A DNA stretch of 64,000 nucleotides from Myxocyprinus asiaticus (Eukaryota; Chordata; Actinopteri; Cypriniformes; Catostomidae): assembly GCF_019703515.2 (NCBI RefSeq), contig NC_059385.1:32033501-32097500 (forward strand), read 5' to 3'. The stretch's first letter is position 1. Every line of letters starts with the position of its first letter. A model generated the notes under the pieces. The model searched no databases. It had not been told where the DNA came from and worked only from the letters and a program-made list of their open reading frames with translations. Below are positions 22,340 through 33,530 of this stretch, one piece after another. The position numbers and the translations under genes are program-made.

Positions 22340-22532
22340 AATGAGTGGTGCACGCCATCTCCTTTTATACCCATATGTCTGAGGCGGAGAGTGGCATGCA
22401 AATTCCACTCGCCAATTTTCATTGGCCTTCTCTGAATAAAGCAAAGGTGATTGGGGCTCTCAAGAGCGAACCAATAGTGTCACTACATTGCACATTGCAC
22501 TACACAACGTTGAGTGAGTGACAGACAGGGAA
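22340..22532 (-). repeat. DIRS C right-hand inverted terminal repeat
   Basis: Inverse of 16917-17095, including TATA (TTTTATA, 22363-22369) and the CCAAT palindrome (22412-22425). A small duplication near 22482-22505 (CACTACATTGCACATTGCAC) disturbs the usual GTGTCGATGTAGTG word. Confidence 0.8.
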
Positions 22533-24882
22533 TGAAAATTCTCTCATCATTTATGCCATCCCAGATATGACTTTCTTCATCAGAACACAAACCAAGATTT
22601 TTAGAAAATACTGTATTTCAGATGTGTAGTGAATGGTGATCAGTAGAGTTGGGGTACTCGAGTTCGTACTCAGACTTCTAATGGACTTGGACTTGTCACA
22701 GACTCAGATGCATTTTTACTTGGACTTGACTCGGACTCGAACCTTTGGGACTCTGGATTTTTTTCCGATGGCATTTGATTTGTGATGCATTTAACAAAAT
22801 AAATAAATAATAATGAAACAGAAATAAATGGACACTCTGTCTGCAAGCAGTTGCAGCACCAACTGATGTCATAGACGTAGCCAGAGTTTGTTTCACCATG
22901 TTGAGCAAACACACCTGCAGAGCGGCACACTCAGTCAACCAATACACTTGAATGTTACTACAGAGACTGCTGTACAACATTGATTACCGAGGTGGCTGGC
23001 ACAACAAACACATAAAGACGGGTATGTAACCAATGTATTAGAAACTACAAGGCAGTTACTTTAAGGCAGACAACTGGTAAAATCGCACGTGGCGTTTGTG
23101 CAGTTAAGACGGTGCTCGCATCGCTGTTTCGCCATGGTTAAAAACTTCATTAAGTCAAGTCACCCACATCATGTCTCTCCCAGTTTACTAAAACAACATA
23201 TCAAAATAAAAATTCAGACACATGTCGGCATCTGTAGTCTCTTGTGGTCCATGCAGTGTTGTCAGCTTGAACTGATCCTTGATGAATTAACTGTAACTTT
23301 TTAAATAGTTGACAAAAAATTGTTATTGCTAAAGCAGACTGCAACTCAGATAAACAGCACCTATTTATTGTTTTTCTATTTTAAAAGCATTGACGAGCTG
23401 CTTAAAATATGTTCTTTTACAGTTTTTCCACAATAAAATGCACAATGAAATAAGAAGTTATTTTGGGCAGCGAAATGTTTTGTTTATAATTTAATTATGG
23501 ATTGGGTGACCAGATGTCCCAGTTTATTACACAGGACAGTCCCGATTTTTGGTGGGGTCACTGATTTTTTCTTCATAAATTAAATCTCCTCATTGTCCTT
23601 CTCGCTATTGTCTCTGGTATTGTTTGCAGAGAAGAAAAAAAATGTTGTTACTTCGCACGTTGATTTGACGATACGTTAATTCTAGTCTCCAGCAAATCAG
23701 CTGAAATGTATCTGGTTACCATGGCAATGACCATCTTCAAAAATATTTTTTTTTCTCTCTTCAATTTTTTGAAGAGAGAAAAAGAAAATGTTAAGACAGA
23801 AAAAAAAAAAAATTTGAAGAGAGAATTTTTTATTTTTTTCATTTGAATGTAACACATCATAAGAAAGTGTTTCATCGCTGTTCAAATGCACTTTGGATCG
23901 CATCATTTATTTGTATAAATGTTTTCCATGTGAAAGGACTAAATATTAAATGAAACAAATGACAATAAAATGCAAAGTAATCTCTTCAGTAATCAAAATA
24001 CTTTTGGAATATAACTGTATTCTAAATACCAATGATTTAAATTGTAACTGTAGTGGAATACAGTTACTTATATTTTGTATTTTAAATACGTATTCCCGTT
24101 ACTTGTATTTCCTTACTCCCCAACCCTGCCTATATATGTGATCAAATTAAAGTAATGAGCAGCCACCTTTCTTTCTACAATATTTTTTTTTACCTGTATT
24201 TTGGCTCATAAATCATAGGTGAAAATTGTCATTTGGTTGAGCTGACATGGAATGACCCTGTAGCAAGTCTGATATAACCTTTTATAGAAATACTTCCCTA
24301 AATTAAAACACAAGCATATTTTTTTTCTTCTTCTTCTTTTTTTTCTTTTTTTCTCCAAGTTAAAGAGTTCAAATGTACAGCATAAAAGGAATGACCCCAG
24401 TAGATAATCCATAAGACACCAAGTAATCATGAATTTAATTTTCTTGAAATGCTATGAAAATGTATAAACATCAGGAATCAATTACTTCCAAATCAGCATT
24501 AAATGTTTAAGATATGTTCCAGAGTCATGGAAGCACTTGTGTTCCCTGTTTTTTTAGGTGAATGATTTGCCTGCTCCAAGTGATCCATTTAAGTTTCTGA
24601 GGTTGTCATGTGGTAAAATGGTACATGTGGCTTTACCACAAAATGAAAACCTTCTCAACTATAACCAGTTGTTAACATTTACTTGAAACATGTCAAATGC
24701 CCAGTTGCCACCCTGTGGTGAACTTTGTTAAATATTTATATCCCTATCTGTATTTCTCATTTGTTACAGCCTTTACAGTCACCATAAAACTCCATTCACA
24801 ACTCATTTTACTACAGTACAACAAGTGAAACAAGACATTCCCAACTATTTTCATTTTTACAGAGAACTTATCAGAGTTACAG
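22533..24882. other. AT-rich non-coding with repeat scraps
   Basis: 22536-22620 resembles a MITE end (AATGAAAATTCTCTCATCAT) in inverse orientation to those at 26277 and 52826. 22640-22750 has degenerate GGACTTGGACTTG/GACTCGGACTCG words seen in fish hAT-type repeats. 24035-24126 (ATACAGTTACTTATATT ... CCCCAACCCTGCC) resembles a hAT-type right end. Poly-T and poly-A tracts lie at 23745-23840 and 24320-24355. No gene seen. Confidence 0.4.
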
Positions 24883-25146
24883 ATGACTTGCTTTTATCAT
24901 CTGATAGCCAACAGTATCTCTCTTCTAGTGCCATTCGATCTTAATGCTGCCTTTGACACCATAGATCACAACATTCTCTTGGATAGGCTTGAGAATTATT
25001 TTGGCATTTGTGCATTTGCGTGGTTTTGGTCCTATTTATCCAACCGTTACCACTTTGTTTGTGTAAACAAGAAATTTTCAGATAAAGTAGAAGTAAAATA
25101 TGGAGTGCCACGGGGCTCAGTATTAGGTCCTATTAATCACAATTAA
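24883..25146 (+). pseudogene. LINE reverse transcriptase fragment (L2/CR1-like)
   Basis: An 87-codon frame containing FDLNAAFDTIDHNILLDRLE, WFWSYLSNRYHFV and YGVPRGSVLGPI, the palm motifs of L2/CR1-group RT. The catalytic FADD box is not present. Both sides end abruptly in AT-rich sequence, so this is an isolated scrap. Confidence 0.75.
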
Positions 25147-25961
25147 ATAATGGTGCATGATACATAAAAAAACACATGAAATCATAAATATATATTTACT
25201 TTGTACTTTGTCTCAAAGAACTTGCTGGTTAGTCATTATCTATTTTAATTATTTTAATATGTACATGTTAAAACAATTTTTTAGATGAGTTAATTTGACA
25301 CATTTTCTACAAGTATTAATCTTTGATACAAGTACAGTACATGCCAAAAACATTAGTGGACAATTTGGGCAAAATCTTCAGGCATTTTATAATTGACTTT
25401 TGAAAAATAATAGGATCAAATGGGCATATTCAATTCATATCAAACTTTTTTGGCAAGAGAAAATAAAGTGTACATTGCCAATGCATTATTAGACACTATA
25501 CAGTACATATACTGTAGGTATAAAACATATTGAATGCTGAGTTTAATTTGCTGAAGTTTAAAATCTCAAAACTATTATTTTCTCTGGCTGCCATTCAGGC
25601 TCTTCAAGTACACCTGGCTGCAGCTACTGAATGGCCAAATCCGTCTCAGTCTGAATCGCACACACGTTGGGTCTCTCTCAGGTGGTTTCATTTTTGACAC
25701 TGGATCAGATGAAAGTGAATGAGCATTTTCGGGCAATGCAAAGCTTGCCCATATCTCTGCCACACCTGGTTTACTGCTTGCGAGTGAAATCTCCATTCTC
25801 CATATCTACTATCAATCCACACTATCAATTTCTGTGTGAGGATGTGCATTTGAGTCGAGCGTGTACCTCCTGAAAATGTATAAATACCATTTTAGCCACA
25901 GAAAGTGTGGGAAAACATTAGTGAAGTTTCACCCACTGTACACAGGTGCCTGTATTTGTTC
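25147..25961. other. Non-coding, nothing recognised
   Basis: AT-rich. A more GC-balanced block at 25580-25870 holds chance frames on both strands without recognisable motifs. Confidence 0.35.
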
Positions 25962-26046
25962 CTGTCCCGGAACTCACCTGCTCGTACCTGACAATATACG
26001 GGATGAGACCGGCTCAACCCGGAGATTGTAGAACCTCACAAAGAGG
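25962..26046 (-). mobile_element. Orphan DIRS scrap (YR 3' end)
   Basis: About 80 bases match 29097-29180 of copy D nearly base for base (CCGGAACTCACCTGCTC, GGGATGAGACCGG, AACCCGGAGATTGTAGAACC). They correspond to the last codons of YR and the start of its 3' UTR on the minus strand. Confidence 0.85.
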
Positions 26047-26137
26047 AACATTCATCTTAAAGAGACTTTTGCAGTACTGCAAAAATACTGCATTACAAAG
26101 TTTCAGTTGCATCAGAAAAATATCATCCAAGAAGGAT

Positions 26138-26162
26138 TATATATATATATATATATATATAT
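26138..26162. repeat. (AT)n microsatellite
   Basis: A short perfect AT run. Confidence 0.9.
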
Positions 26163-26276
26163 AATCCTCACTTATATATAAGTGAGGACAAAAGTTTAAT
26201 TTAAATTTAAGAATTTTTTTTTATTTTTTATTTTTTATTTTTTTATGTGCTTTTTGGAGCGTCAACATTTTGCCAT

Positions 26277-26402
26277 CCATTCACTTGTATTGTATGGACC
26301 TCCAGAGCTAAAATATTCTTAATTTGTGTTCTGAAGAAAGAGAGTCATACACATCTGGGATGATGAGAGAATTTTCATTTTTGAGTGAACTATTTCTTTA
26401 AG
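26277..26402 (+). mobile_element. TTAA-type MITE, right half
   Basis: Runs colinear with 52826-52980: CCATTCACTTG, ATTTGTGTTCTG, ACACATCTGGGATG, GAGAGAATTTTCATTTTTG, ending GAACTATTTCTTTAA. No left end is seen. Confidence 0.7.
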
Positions 26403-26682
26403 TAGCACATGGGGGGCCACATTGTCCCCCTTTTGAGACACAATGTTCCACATTGATTTAGTTCTTGTATCTTTTAAGTCCAGCAATAGTTGTGTTCTCA
26501 TTCTAATGCATGATGCACAATTTTCTGAAGTTTGTGACTGGTGGAATATTCTGCCTGAAGTATTGCTCTACAAAGGTTGATACTTTTCTATCAGGCATTG
26601 GAAAAAAACTTGATAAAGGCTAAGCATAATTATAAATTATTTGATCATCTCTACTTTCCTGGTAATTTATTATACAAATTAA

Positions 26683-27172
26683 AGGAATAGTTCACCCAAA
26701 AATAAAAATTTGCTGATAATTTACTCACCCTCAGGCAAAACTCTGTGCAAGTTTCTATTGTAAACAATGACGCGCTTCCTGACTCCTCCTCCACATGACG
26801 CGTGACCTTACCAATGAGTTTACATCATCCCTCTCATGACCGTACGTCACAGAGATGTACGGAAGCGAACATTTGTAGTTAAAAAGTATATAAGTATTGT
26901 TTAGTTTCTCAAAATAACCAATCGTTTGTGTTCAGAAGAACTTTATTTGTCGACTGGAGTTGTGTGGATTATTTTGATGCACCCTAAATATGTATTTTGG
27001 ACTGTCAGAAAATGGAGTACATTCACTTGCATTGTTTACAGGAGGAGGCCTGAAATGAAATCCTAAAAGTCTTAAATTCTGTTTTGATGAAGAAAGAAAC
27101 TCAGATACATCTTGGATGGCCTGAGGGTGAGTAAATTATCAGCAAATTTTAATTTTTGGGTGAACTATTCCT
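26683..27172. mobile_element. MITE with TTAA target duplication
   Basis: The left end AGGAATAGTTCACCCAAAAA is followed by ATTTGCTGATAATTTACTCA. The right end is its inverse (TGAGTAAATTATCAGCAAAT ... GGGTGAACTATTCCT). TTAA sits immediately outside both ends (26679-26682 and 27173-27176), as for piggyBac- or Kolobok-type transposition. There is no transposase, so it must have been moved in trans. Confidence 0.9.
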
Positions 27173-27176
27173 TTAA

Positions 27177-28121
27177 CACACTCTCTATATTAGGGGTCGT
27201 TATTATTAAAACTAACAATATTATTAAAAAATACTATTATTAAAAATGTCACTGTTTTATTCTATTACATTAATACTTTTAAAGATACTCAAGTTATTCA
27301 GCCAGAAGTAGTGAGTGATTTTCTCGTTTCCTTGTTATTGCTGTTTGATTAATAGCCTTTTTATGACATAGCCTACTAGACAGTTCTCAATTCGGTTACA
27401 TGTACACTTCAAGTCTGACATTTTGATACATATACGCTTTTTGTCCCACTGTTTACGTTAAATTTAGACCAAACCAACTGCATTTACTTTAATGCCTCAC
27501 CAAGACGGGCATTGGCGGAATTATGAAGTGTATTTGACCATTTAGGCACGTATCCGCATTAGCGCACAAACATTAGCCGCCTGTCAATCAAACAGCATGC
27601 AGCTACAGACATCAGGAAATAAAAAGTCAATCTTTTATATTTTATCTAGATCAACCAACCATTGGTTGTCTTGCTATCGTGATCGATGTAATGAACACCC
27701 CTGTTCTAGATGTAGAACATAGGTTAAGTATAGAAAATTACTCAAAATGTATCATCGATATCTTCTTTTTTTGTTTGTTTTTTTTTTTAGATAAATTTAA
27801 AGTTTGTTTTATCGCCCAGCCCTATTGATAACATTGCCCTAGTCTTTCACATCAACCCAATAATCTCAGTGATAGATAGCTAATTTACAGGCTACATTAC
27901 AGACACACAGAATCTATTAATCAGAAATATGTAATTTACCTTGATATGTTTCTTAAAATTAGAGGCAGGATTCATGCTGATATCTGGCTTGAGCAAGTTA
28001 AACTCCCATGACACAGTCAGGCAATTGGCCTTTTTCACTACGAAAAGCCCTTTCAGGTGCGGCTGTGATGTTCAGGTGTTGAAATGTGTTTGAGGCATCC
28101 TCCACATCCATAACAGTTGGT
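27177..28121. other. AT-rich non-coding, nothing recognised
   Basis: No gene or clear repeat end. A T tract lies at 27765-27789. Confidence 0.4.
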
Positions 28122-28191
28122 GCCAGTGTTGATGTAGTGACACTAGGGGTCACTCTTGGGAGCCCCAAACACCTCTGATTTTGAAAAAAGA

Positions 28192-28250
28192 CCAATGGGA
28201 ATTGGCGAGTGGAATTTGCATGCCACTCCCCCGGACATACGGGTATAAAA
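28192..28250 (+). promoter_or_regulatory. CCAAT palindrome and TATA box in DIRS D right ITR
   Basis: CCAATGGGAATTGG (28192-28205) and TATAAAAGG (from 28244), 52 bp start to start. The same pair is found inverted at the other end of the element. Confidence 0.65.
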
Positions 28251-29109
28251 GGAGCTGGCTCGCAACCACTCATTCAGGTTTTGTGCTGAGGAGCCGAGAC
28301 AAGGTCCCGGCCATTTCAGCGGGTAGTTCAGTGTTGTGGCAAGAGGGACACAACATCTCGTTCCCTCCATCAGGGAACGGAGGCTACGAAAGTAACCAGG
28401 ATGTTCCCTATCTGTCACTCACACAACGTTGTGTCGATGTAGTGACACTAAGGGTCCCTACACGAAACGCCACAATAAGCTGAATTGTGTTACATGGACT
28501 GGCGGTGCGAGACGGGCAGACCGCTGTATGCCTCGTAGCCAGCGCACCAGGCCATCACGTAACCTCCCCCAATGCTCTTATGAGCATCGAATGGTCCTTT
28601 GGGAACAAGTCGACTTGCCCAACAAATAGGGACAGGCTAGCCCAGCCATGGCCTCTTTTCCTCTTTTTTCTCCCCAAAAAGAGTGGAATTTTGTTTACCA
28701 GCTCGGGGCCATAAGTATCTACATCGGGGGGGGGGGGGGTCACTCCCAAGGGGAAGACACCACGGAGACCACACCCCGCCCGGAGGGGGGGAGGGCATTT
28801 TGAGTGGAAATACGTCACATGGTCATACTGAGTCTTGTCAGAAGTATGGCATGTGGAGAAGTCCCATGGTAGGTCCTACCCAAGATGGGAGGAACTCTAC
28901 AAACATGGTGACCGGGCTTAGTTTGCACATGTACTGTGCCGGCAGAGAGTTTCTTCACAAACTAGCCTGCCACAGGGATAAGGAGGAAAGTTATCCAGGG
29001 ATCACAACTTGTGAACATGACTGGGAGTCAAAAGCGCACGTCTTCACCTCAGGGGAGGGGAAAGGAGCTATGCGCAAGCGGTACACCTGGTCAGCTGTCC
29101 CGGAACTCA

Positions 29110-29980
29110 CCTGCTCATGCCTGACAATATAAGGGATGAGACCGGGTCAACCCGGAGATTGTAGAACCTCGCAATGGTGTTGGGTGTTGCCCAGCCCGCT
29201 ACTCTGCAGATGTCTGCCAAAGAGGCATCATCGGTCAGGGCCCAGGAGGCCACCACAATCCTAGTAGAGTGGGCTTATAGCCCCATGAGGGCCGGCACAT
29301 CCTGAATGTGATATGCCATCACGATGGCGTCAATGACCCAATGGGTGATCCTCTGTTTGGAGACAGCACTCCCTTTCCACTGTCCGCCAAAGCAGACAAA
29401 GAGCTGCTCGAAGCTTCTAAAGCTCTGCGTGTGATCCAAATATATGCATAAAGCACACACCGGACACAGCAACCCATTGTGGGTCTGCCTCCTCCTGGGG
29501 CAGTGCTTGCAGGTTCACCACCTGATCCCTAAACGGGGTCATGGGAACCTTGGGCACATAGCCCAGTCAGGGTCTCAGGATCACATGAGAGTAGCCCAGA
29601 CCGAACTTCAGGCACATTTCGCTGACAGAGAACGCCTGCAGTTCCCCTACCCTCTTGATGGAAGTGAGCGCAGTCAGGAAGGCAGTCTTCAAAGAGAGTG
29701 CCTTAAGCTCAACTGACTCCAGGGGCTCGAAGGGAGCTCCCCGTAGACCCTGAAAGACTACAGAAAGGTCCCACAAGGGCATGAGGTGCGGTCTGGAGGG
29801 ATTCAACCTCCTAGCGCCTCTCAGGAACCTGATGATCAAGTCGTGCTTCCCCAAATACTTACCATCTACTGCATCGTGATGTCCAAGGGCCAGACATGGA
29901 GATTTCAGAGGTCTGGTCGTGGATGCCAGATGCTGCCCCGTCCCTGAGAAAGAAGGTCCTTCCTCAGGGGAATTCACCGG
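29110..29980 (-). pseudogene. DIRS D tyrosine recombinase, internal deletion and nonsense
   Basis: Frame 29567-29977 begins in the pol/YR overlap (TTRPLKSPCLALG) and jumps to HDAVDGKYLGKHDL, losing about 80 residues of the core-binding domain relative to copy G. Arg in SIKRVGEL is kept. After a frameshift near 29560, frame 29275-29472 reads FVCFGGQWKGSAVSKQR and ends at a TAA just before AHSTR, where copy G has CAA. Beyond the stop, HSTR, ICRAAGWATPN and ARFYNL are all preserved, so the catalytic tail sits intact behind one nonsense codon. Confidence 0.85.
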
Positions 29981-30100
29981 GGGGAGCTGTCGCGAGGAGT
30001 GTGAGGTCCGAGAACCACGTCTGGGTGGGCCAGTAGGATGCTACTAGGACGACCTGCTCCTCGTACTCCCTGACCTTGCACAGGGTATGTGCAAGTAGGC

Positions 30101-30598
30101 TCACTGGGGGAAACGCATATTTGCCATGCCTCGGTCAGGGCGTACCAAAGCGGGCAGCGGAAGGATTCCCGGGAAGCAAACAGGTCTACCTGTGCTCAAC
30201 CGAATCGACTCCAAATCAGCTGGACCACCTGGGGGTGGAGTCTTGCAGCGACTTGAGGCGCAACGGGAGCGTAGGCCACCTTGGCAGTTGATGTACGCTA
30301 CCGTCGCCGTGTTGTCCATCCGGACCAACACATGCTTGCCCTGGGTCAAAGGCCGGAGCCTCCGCAGGGCAAACAGTACTGCCAACATCTCGAGGCAGTT
30401 GATGTGCCAACAAAGCCGCGGGCCAGTCCAAGAGCTGGCGGCTGCGTGCCCATTGCATACGGCACCCCAGCCCATCTTGGAGGCCTCCATCGTAACCACG
30501 ACGTGCCTAGAGATCTGCTCTAGGGGAACCCCTGCCTGTAGAAATGCTAGGTTGGTCCAAGGGCTGAAGAAGTGGAGACAGATCAGCGTGATGACCAC
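30101..30598 (-). pseudogene. DIRS D RNase H domain
   Basis: The 165-codon frame holds VVVTMEASKMGWGAV (the expected first Asp is Glu, as MEAS instead of TDAS), CWHINCLEMLAVLFALRR (Glu) and HVLVRMDNTATVAYIN (Asp). The domain follows RT as in all DIRS elements and would degrade the RNA strand during copying. The downstream part reads out of frame into the pol C-terminus. Confidence 0.75.
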
Positions 30599-31082
30599 GC
30601 GATGTGTCCCGCGGTGTCATGCCAATCTCTGGACTCAAGTCTGAAGCCAGTGCTAAAGCGGTCTCATATGCATCAACCCGAGCGGTGTGGCCACCGCTGA
30701 GGATGCCATATGCCCCAGGAGACTCTGAAAAAGTTTCAGTGGAACTGCTGTCCTCCGTCTGAACGCCTTCAGCACCGATTGTGCATGCTTGTTCGTGAGG
30801 ATCAAGATAGTTTAGGATGTGGACACCCACTTCCCTTAGCGGGGCAACGGCTGCTTCTGCGACCTTCGTGAAGATGCGAGGGGACAAGGACAGGCGGAAG
30901 GGGAGGACCTTGTACTGGTATGCCCGGCCCTCGAAAGCAAACTGCAGGAAGGGTCTGTGTCGATGTAAACCTGAGATGTGGAAGAAAGCGTCCTTCAGGT
31001 CTACTACCATGAACCAATCTTGATGCCGGACACTCGCTAGAATGCGTTTTTGCGTTAGCATCTTGAATGGGAGTCTGTGCAA
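30507..31082 (-). pseudogene. DIRS D RT core, active-site loop deleted
   Basis: Reads DWFMVVDLKDAFFHIS (first Asp present), VLPFRLSLSPRIFTK and HILNYLD, then jumps to PHEQACTIGA, a part normally about 60 residues further on. The deletion removes the second aspartate of YLDDW and the thumb start. Afterwards the frame is shifted (EAPGAYGILSGG-type reading). No polymerase activity is possible. Confidence 0.85.
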
Positions 31083-31148
31083 AGCCCGGTTCAGTACTCA
31101 CAGGTCCAAGATTGGCCGCAACCCTCCGCCTTTCTGTGGTACAATGAA

Positions 31149-31715
31149 TTAGGGGCTGTAAAACACCTTCTTCATCTCGGCCAGAGGGACAGGCTCTATC
31201 GCACCCTTCCGTGAAAGGGTTGCGATCTCCGCACGCAAGATAGTGGCATTCTTGCCCTTCACCAAGGTGAAGTGGATGGCGTTGAACCTGGGCGGGTGCC
31301 TGGCGAACTGAATCACGTAGCCGAGTCGGACAGTCCGGGTCAGCCATCGCGACAGGTTGGGAAGCGCAAGCCACGCGTCCAAGCTCCGGGTGAGGGGGAC
31401 CAAAGGGACAATCTCGTCGGACGTACCGGTGGGTGGGACCTGAGGCGCCACGTTGAGAGGGCTCAAGCCCCATGGCCGTGCTGAGTCCAGGGACATCGAA
31501 GCACTTACCTGTCTCCTGATACCCACTATAGGATCGGCCGGGGAGGGGGGAGGAGGAATATCGTCCCCGCAGTCCGTCGGAACCAACCTGGTGTGGCCGT
31601 GTTTGTGCCACAGCTTGGCGCGCAGGGGTGGGGGGGGCCACCCCTGGAGCGCCATACCTTGCGAGCCAGTTCTTTTTATACCCGTATGTCCGGGGAAGTG
31701 GCATGCAAATTCCAC
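31149..31715 (-). pseudogene. DIRS D RT N-terminal region
   Basis: The frame starts in the ITR/leader (MEFACHFPGHTG) and runs through the Pro-rich linker into RT: RWLTRTVRLGYVIQFARHPP, then IEPVPLAEMKKVFYSP. This is the region before the first catalytic motif in DIRS RT. The following PYFIV motif is broken by a frameshift near 31145. The native start would be in the deleted gag-RT junction. Confidence 0.7.
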
Positions 31716-31830
31716 TCGCCAATTCCCATTGGCCTTTTTTCAAAATCAAAGGTGTTTGGGGCTCCCAAGAGTGACCCCTAGTGTCACTACATAAACACAA
31801 CTTCGAGTGAGTGACAGATAGGGAAGTACA

Positions 31831-32498
31831 GTTACGGCACTTAAAATGTACTCAAGTAAAAGTATACAATTTTAAAACTACTTAAAAAAGTATAATTCCT
31901 GAGGAAAACTACTTAATTACAGTAATGTGAGTATTTGTAAGTCGTTACTTTACACCCCTGGGTGTGTCCAAACATTTTAGCTGGTATTATGTCTGGAATT
32001 TCAGCCCCCTTGACTCCTGAAGTCTTAAAATCACACTAAGGTTGGGGCATATGTAAAAACACACCCACATCCACACAAAGCTCCTAGCCAAGGTGTGTTC
32101 ACAGCTAAAATGCATGAAGGAATTCCTTGTCCCCCAGTTTCTGTAGCCAGTAGTTTCACATAGAACAGATGACACAACACACACTGAGGCTCAACTCTGC
32201 CTCCACCCAATCAGCTACATCACATGAGAGGGAAAAAAAAAGGTATACCGTTACCCACCAGAGACAGGCTTCATGGAAAACAGCAATGCATGTGGGGGAA
32301 CTCCTACAGTCAGGGGACAATATGGCATTGACCTTTGCAGCAGACCGTTACTAAGTTTTTCCTTTTTATTCTCCCTCTTTAAATTCAAGGCCTTAGTACA
32401 GTGCCATTATGCAGATGCAATATCTGTGTTCCGTTGATAATATCAGATAGAGGATTTTGTGAGCCGATTTTTCAAGGGATATCAATAACTAAGTTTCA
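31831..32498. other. Non-coding; hAT-like end remnant then unassigned sequence
   Basis: 31830-31965 (TACTCAAGTAAAAGTATA ... GTCGTTACTTTACACCCCTG) resembles fish hAT-type non-autonomous ends. The remainder shows no gene. Confidence 0.35.
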
Positions 32499-32916
32499 AG
32501 GAATAGTTCACACAAAAATTAATACTCTGTCATCAAATACTCTCAATGCCCTCATGTCATTACAGACCTGTATGACATTCAATAGTGGAACAAAAAAGTT
32601 ATAGCACAATGTCCAAGCTGCTCTTTTTCATACAATGAAAGTGAAAGGTGATCATGGCTGTCAAGACTTTCAGTCAGAGCCTCACAAAAAGCTGTGTTAT
32701 GGCTTCAGAAAACTTCATATGGACTGTTATGGTGCTTTTTTGTCCTTTTTGTAGCTTGGCAGCTCCTAGTCCCCATCCACTTTCATTAAACATTCTGCTA
32801 AACTTCTTTGGTGTTCCAAGGAAGGAATAAAGTCAAATAGGTATGGAACCCGTTACATAAGTAGATAATATATATATGTATAATATATATATATTGTTTA
32901 GGTTGAAATATCCCTT
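32499..32916. mobile_element. Degenerate TTAA-type MITE
   Basis: The left end AGGAATAGTTCACACAAAAA has inverse counterpart GGTTGAAATATCCCT before TTAA (32917-32920). The left target is TTCA rather than TTAA. An AT/TA tract lies near the right end. Confidence 0.55.
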
Positions 32917-33065
32917 TAACTTGAACAATATTACATGTGTGTTGTATCTTTTTCTGACAGGAAAGAGACAATGATTTGCATTGGTGCTTGCATTGCCATT
33001 GCGCTGAATTGTTGAACTTACAAAATGTTGCCGTTAATGCAGCAGCAACAAACCACCATATCTTC

Positions 33066-33530
33066 CCGGTCCTGCTCGACCCGATCTGAGCGGAATTCGA
33101 ACCGGCGTCAGCCAGCATTGAAGGTGGCCACGCTAACGAGGAGGCTAAAGTTTACAGCATCTAGCGGCAGTCACTAGTGCACCTCTTGAGCCCAGGGGAG
33201 TGAGGTTTACATATACCACACAGCTATCATGTACCAGCTGGCCCCTGTTACACACACCCCCCTAAACCTCACTCCCATCCAGGTCATGGCACACTGTAAC
33301 CGGTCCTGCTCGGCCCGCTTTTAGTGGGATTCGAACCGGCATCAGCCGACATTCGAGGCGGGTGTGCTTACAAGGAGGCTAAAGGCTACAGCCTCTAGCG
33401 TCAGTCGCTAGTGCACCTCTTGAGGCCAGTGGAGTGAAGTTTACACATACCGCACAGCTATCCTGTACCAGCTGGCTCCTGTTACACTCACCCCCCTAAA
33501 CCTCCCTCGCACTCACTCACTGCACCACTG
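33066..33530 (-). repeat. Tandem pair of tRNA-derived SINE-like units (~235 bp each)
   Basis: Unit 1 (33066-33300) and unit 2 (33301-33530) are direct repeats starting CGGTCCTGCTCG. On the minus strand each holds GGTTCGAAT(T/C)CC (33328-33338 in unit 2), the RNA polymerase III B-box type of a tRNA T-arm, downstream of tRNA-like sequence. A second part (CTAGTGCACCTCTTGAG, CAGCTGGCYCCTGTTACAC) is common to both. No poly-A or target duplications were identified, so SINE status is inferred. Confidence 0.6.

Larger units (their letters stand above)
16917..22532. mobile_element. DIRS element C: two half-elements in opposite orientation with outward left ends
   Basis: From 16917 the plus strand reads left ITR, leader, gag and RT up to about 19626. 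From 22532 backwards the minus strand reads the same left ITR, leader, RT, RNase H and YR, then a 3' UTR down to about 19627. Both outer ends are the left-end type (GTTCCCTGTCTGTCACTCAC at 16917; its inverse at 22513-22532). A normal DIRS has one gene order between inverted repeats, so this copy has an internal inversion or is a fusion of two. Its leader and 3' UTR differ from copies A, D, E and G, marking a separate subfamily. All frames except short gag/RT segments are broken. Confidence 0.85.
28122..31830 (-). mobile_element. DIRS element D (minus strand), most complete gene order
   Basis: Read from 31830 backwards: left ITR with CCAAT palindrome (31719-31732) and TATA (31674-31680), RT, RNase H, a decayed pol C-terminus, YR, 3' UTR (about 29110-28460), internal complementary region (about 28350-28460) and right ITR (28122-28350). 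Gag is almost wholly deleted: the leader jumps at about 31662 to the gag-RT linker. The extreme right end is lost (it starts at GTTGATGTAG, 28130). Each gene carries at least one lesion. Confidence 0.9.

Noticed and set aside
33328..33338. Functional tRNA gene at the B-box motif
   Set aside because: No cloverleaf with paired acceptor and anticodon arms can be drawn; better explained as a tRNA-derived SINE-like unit.
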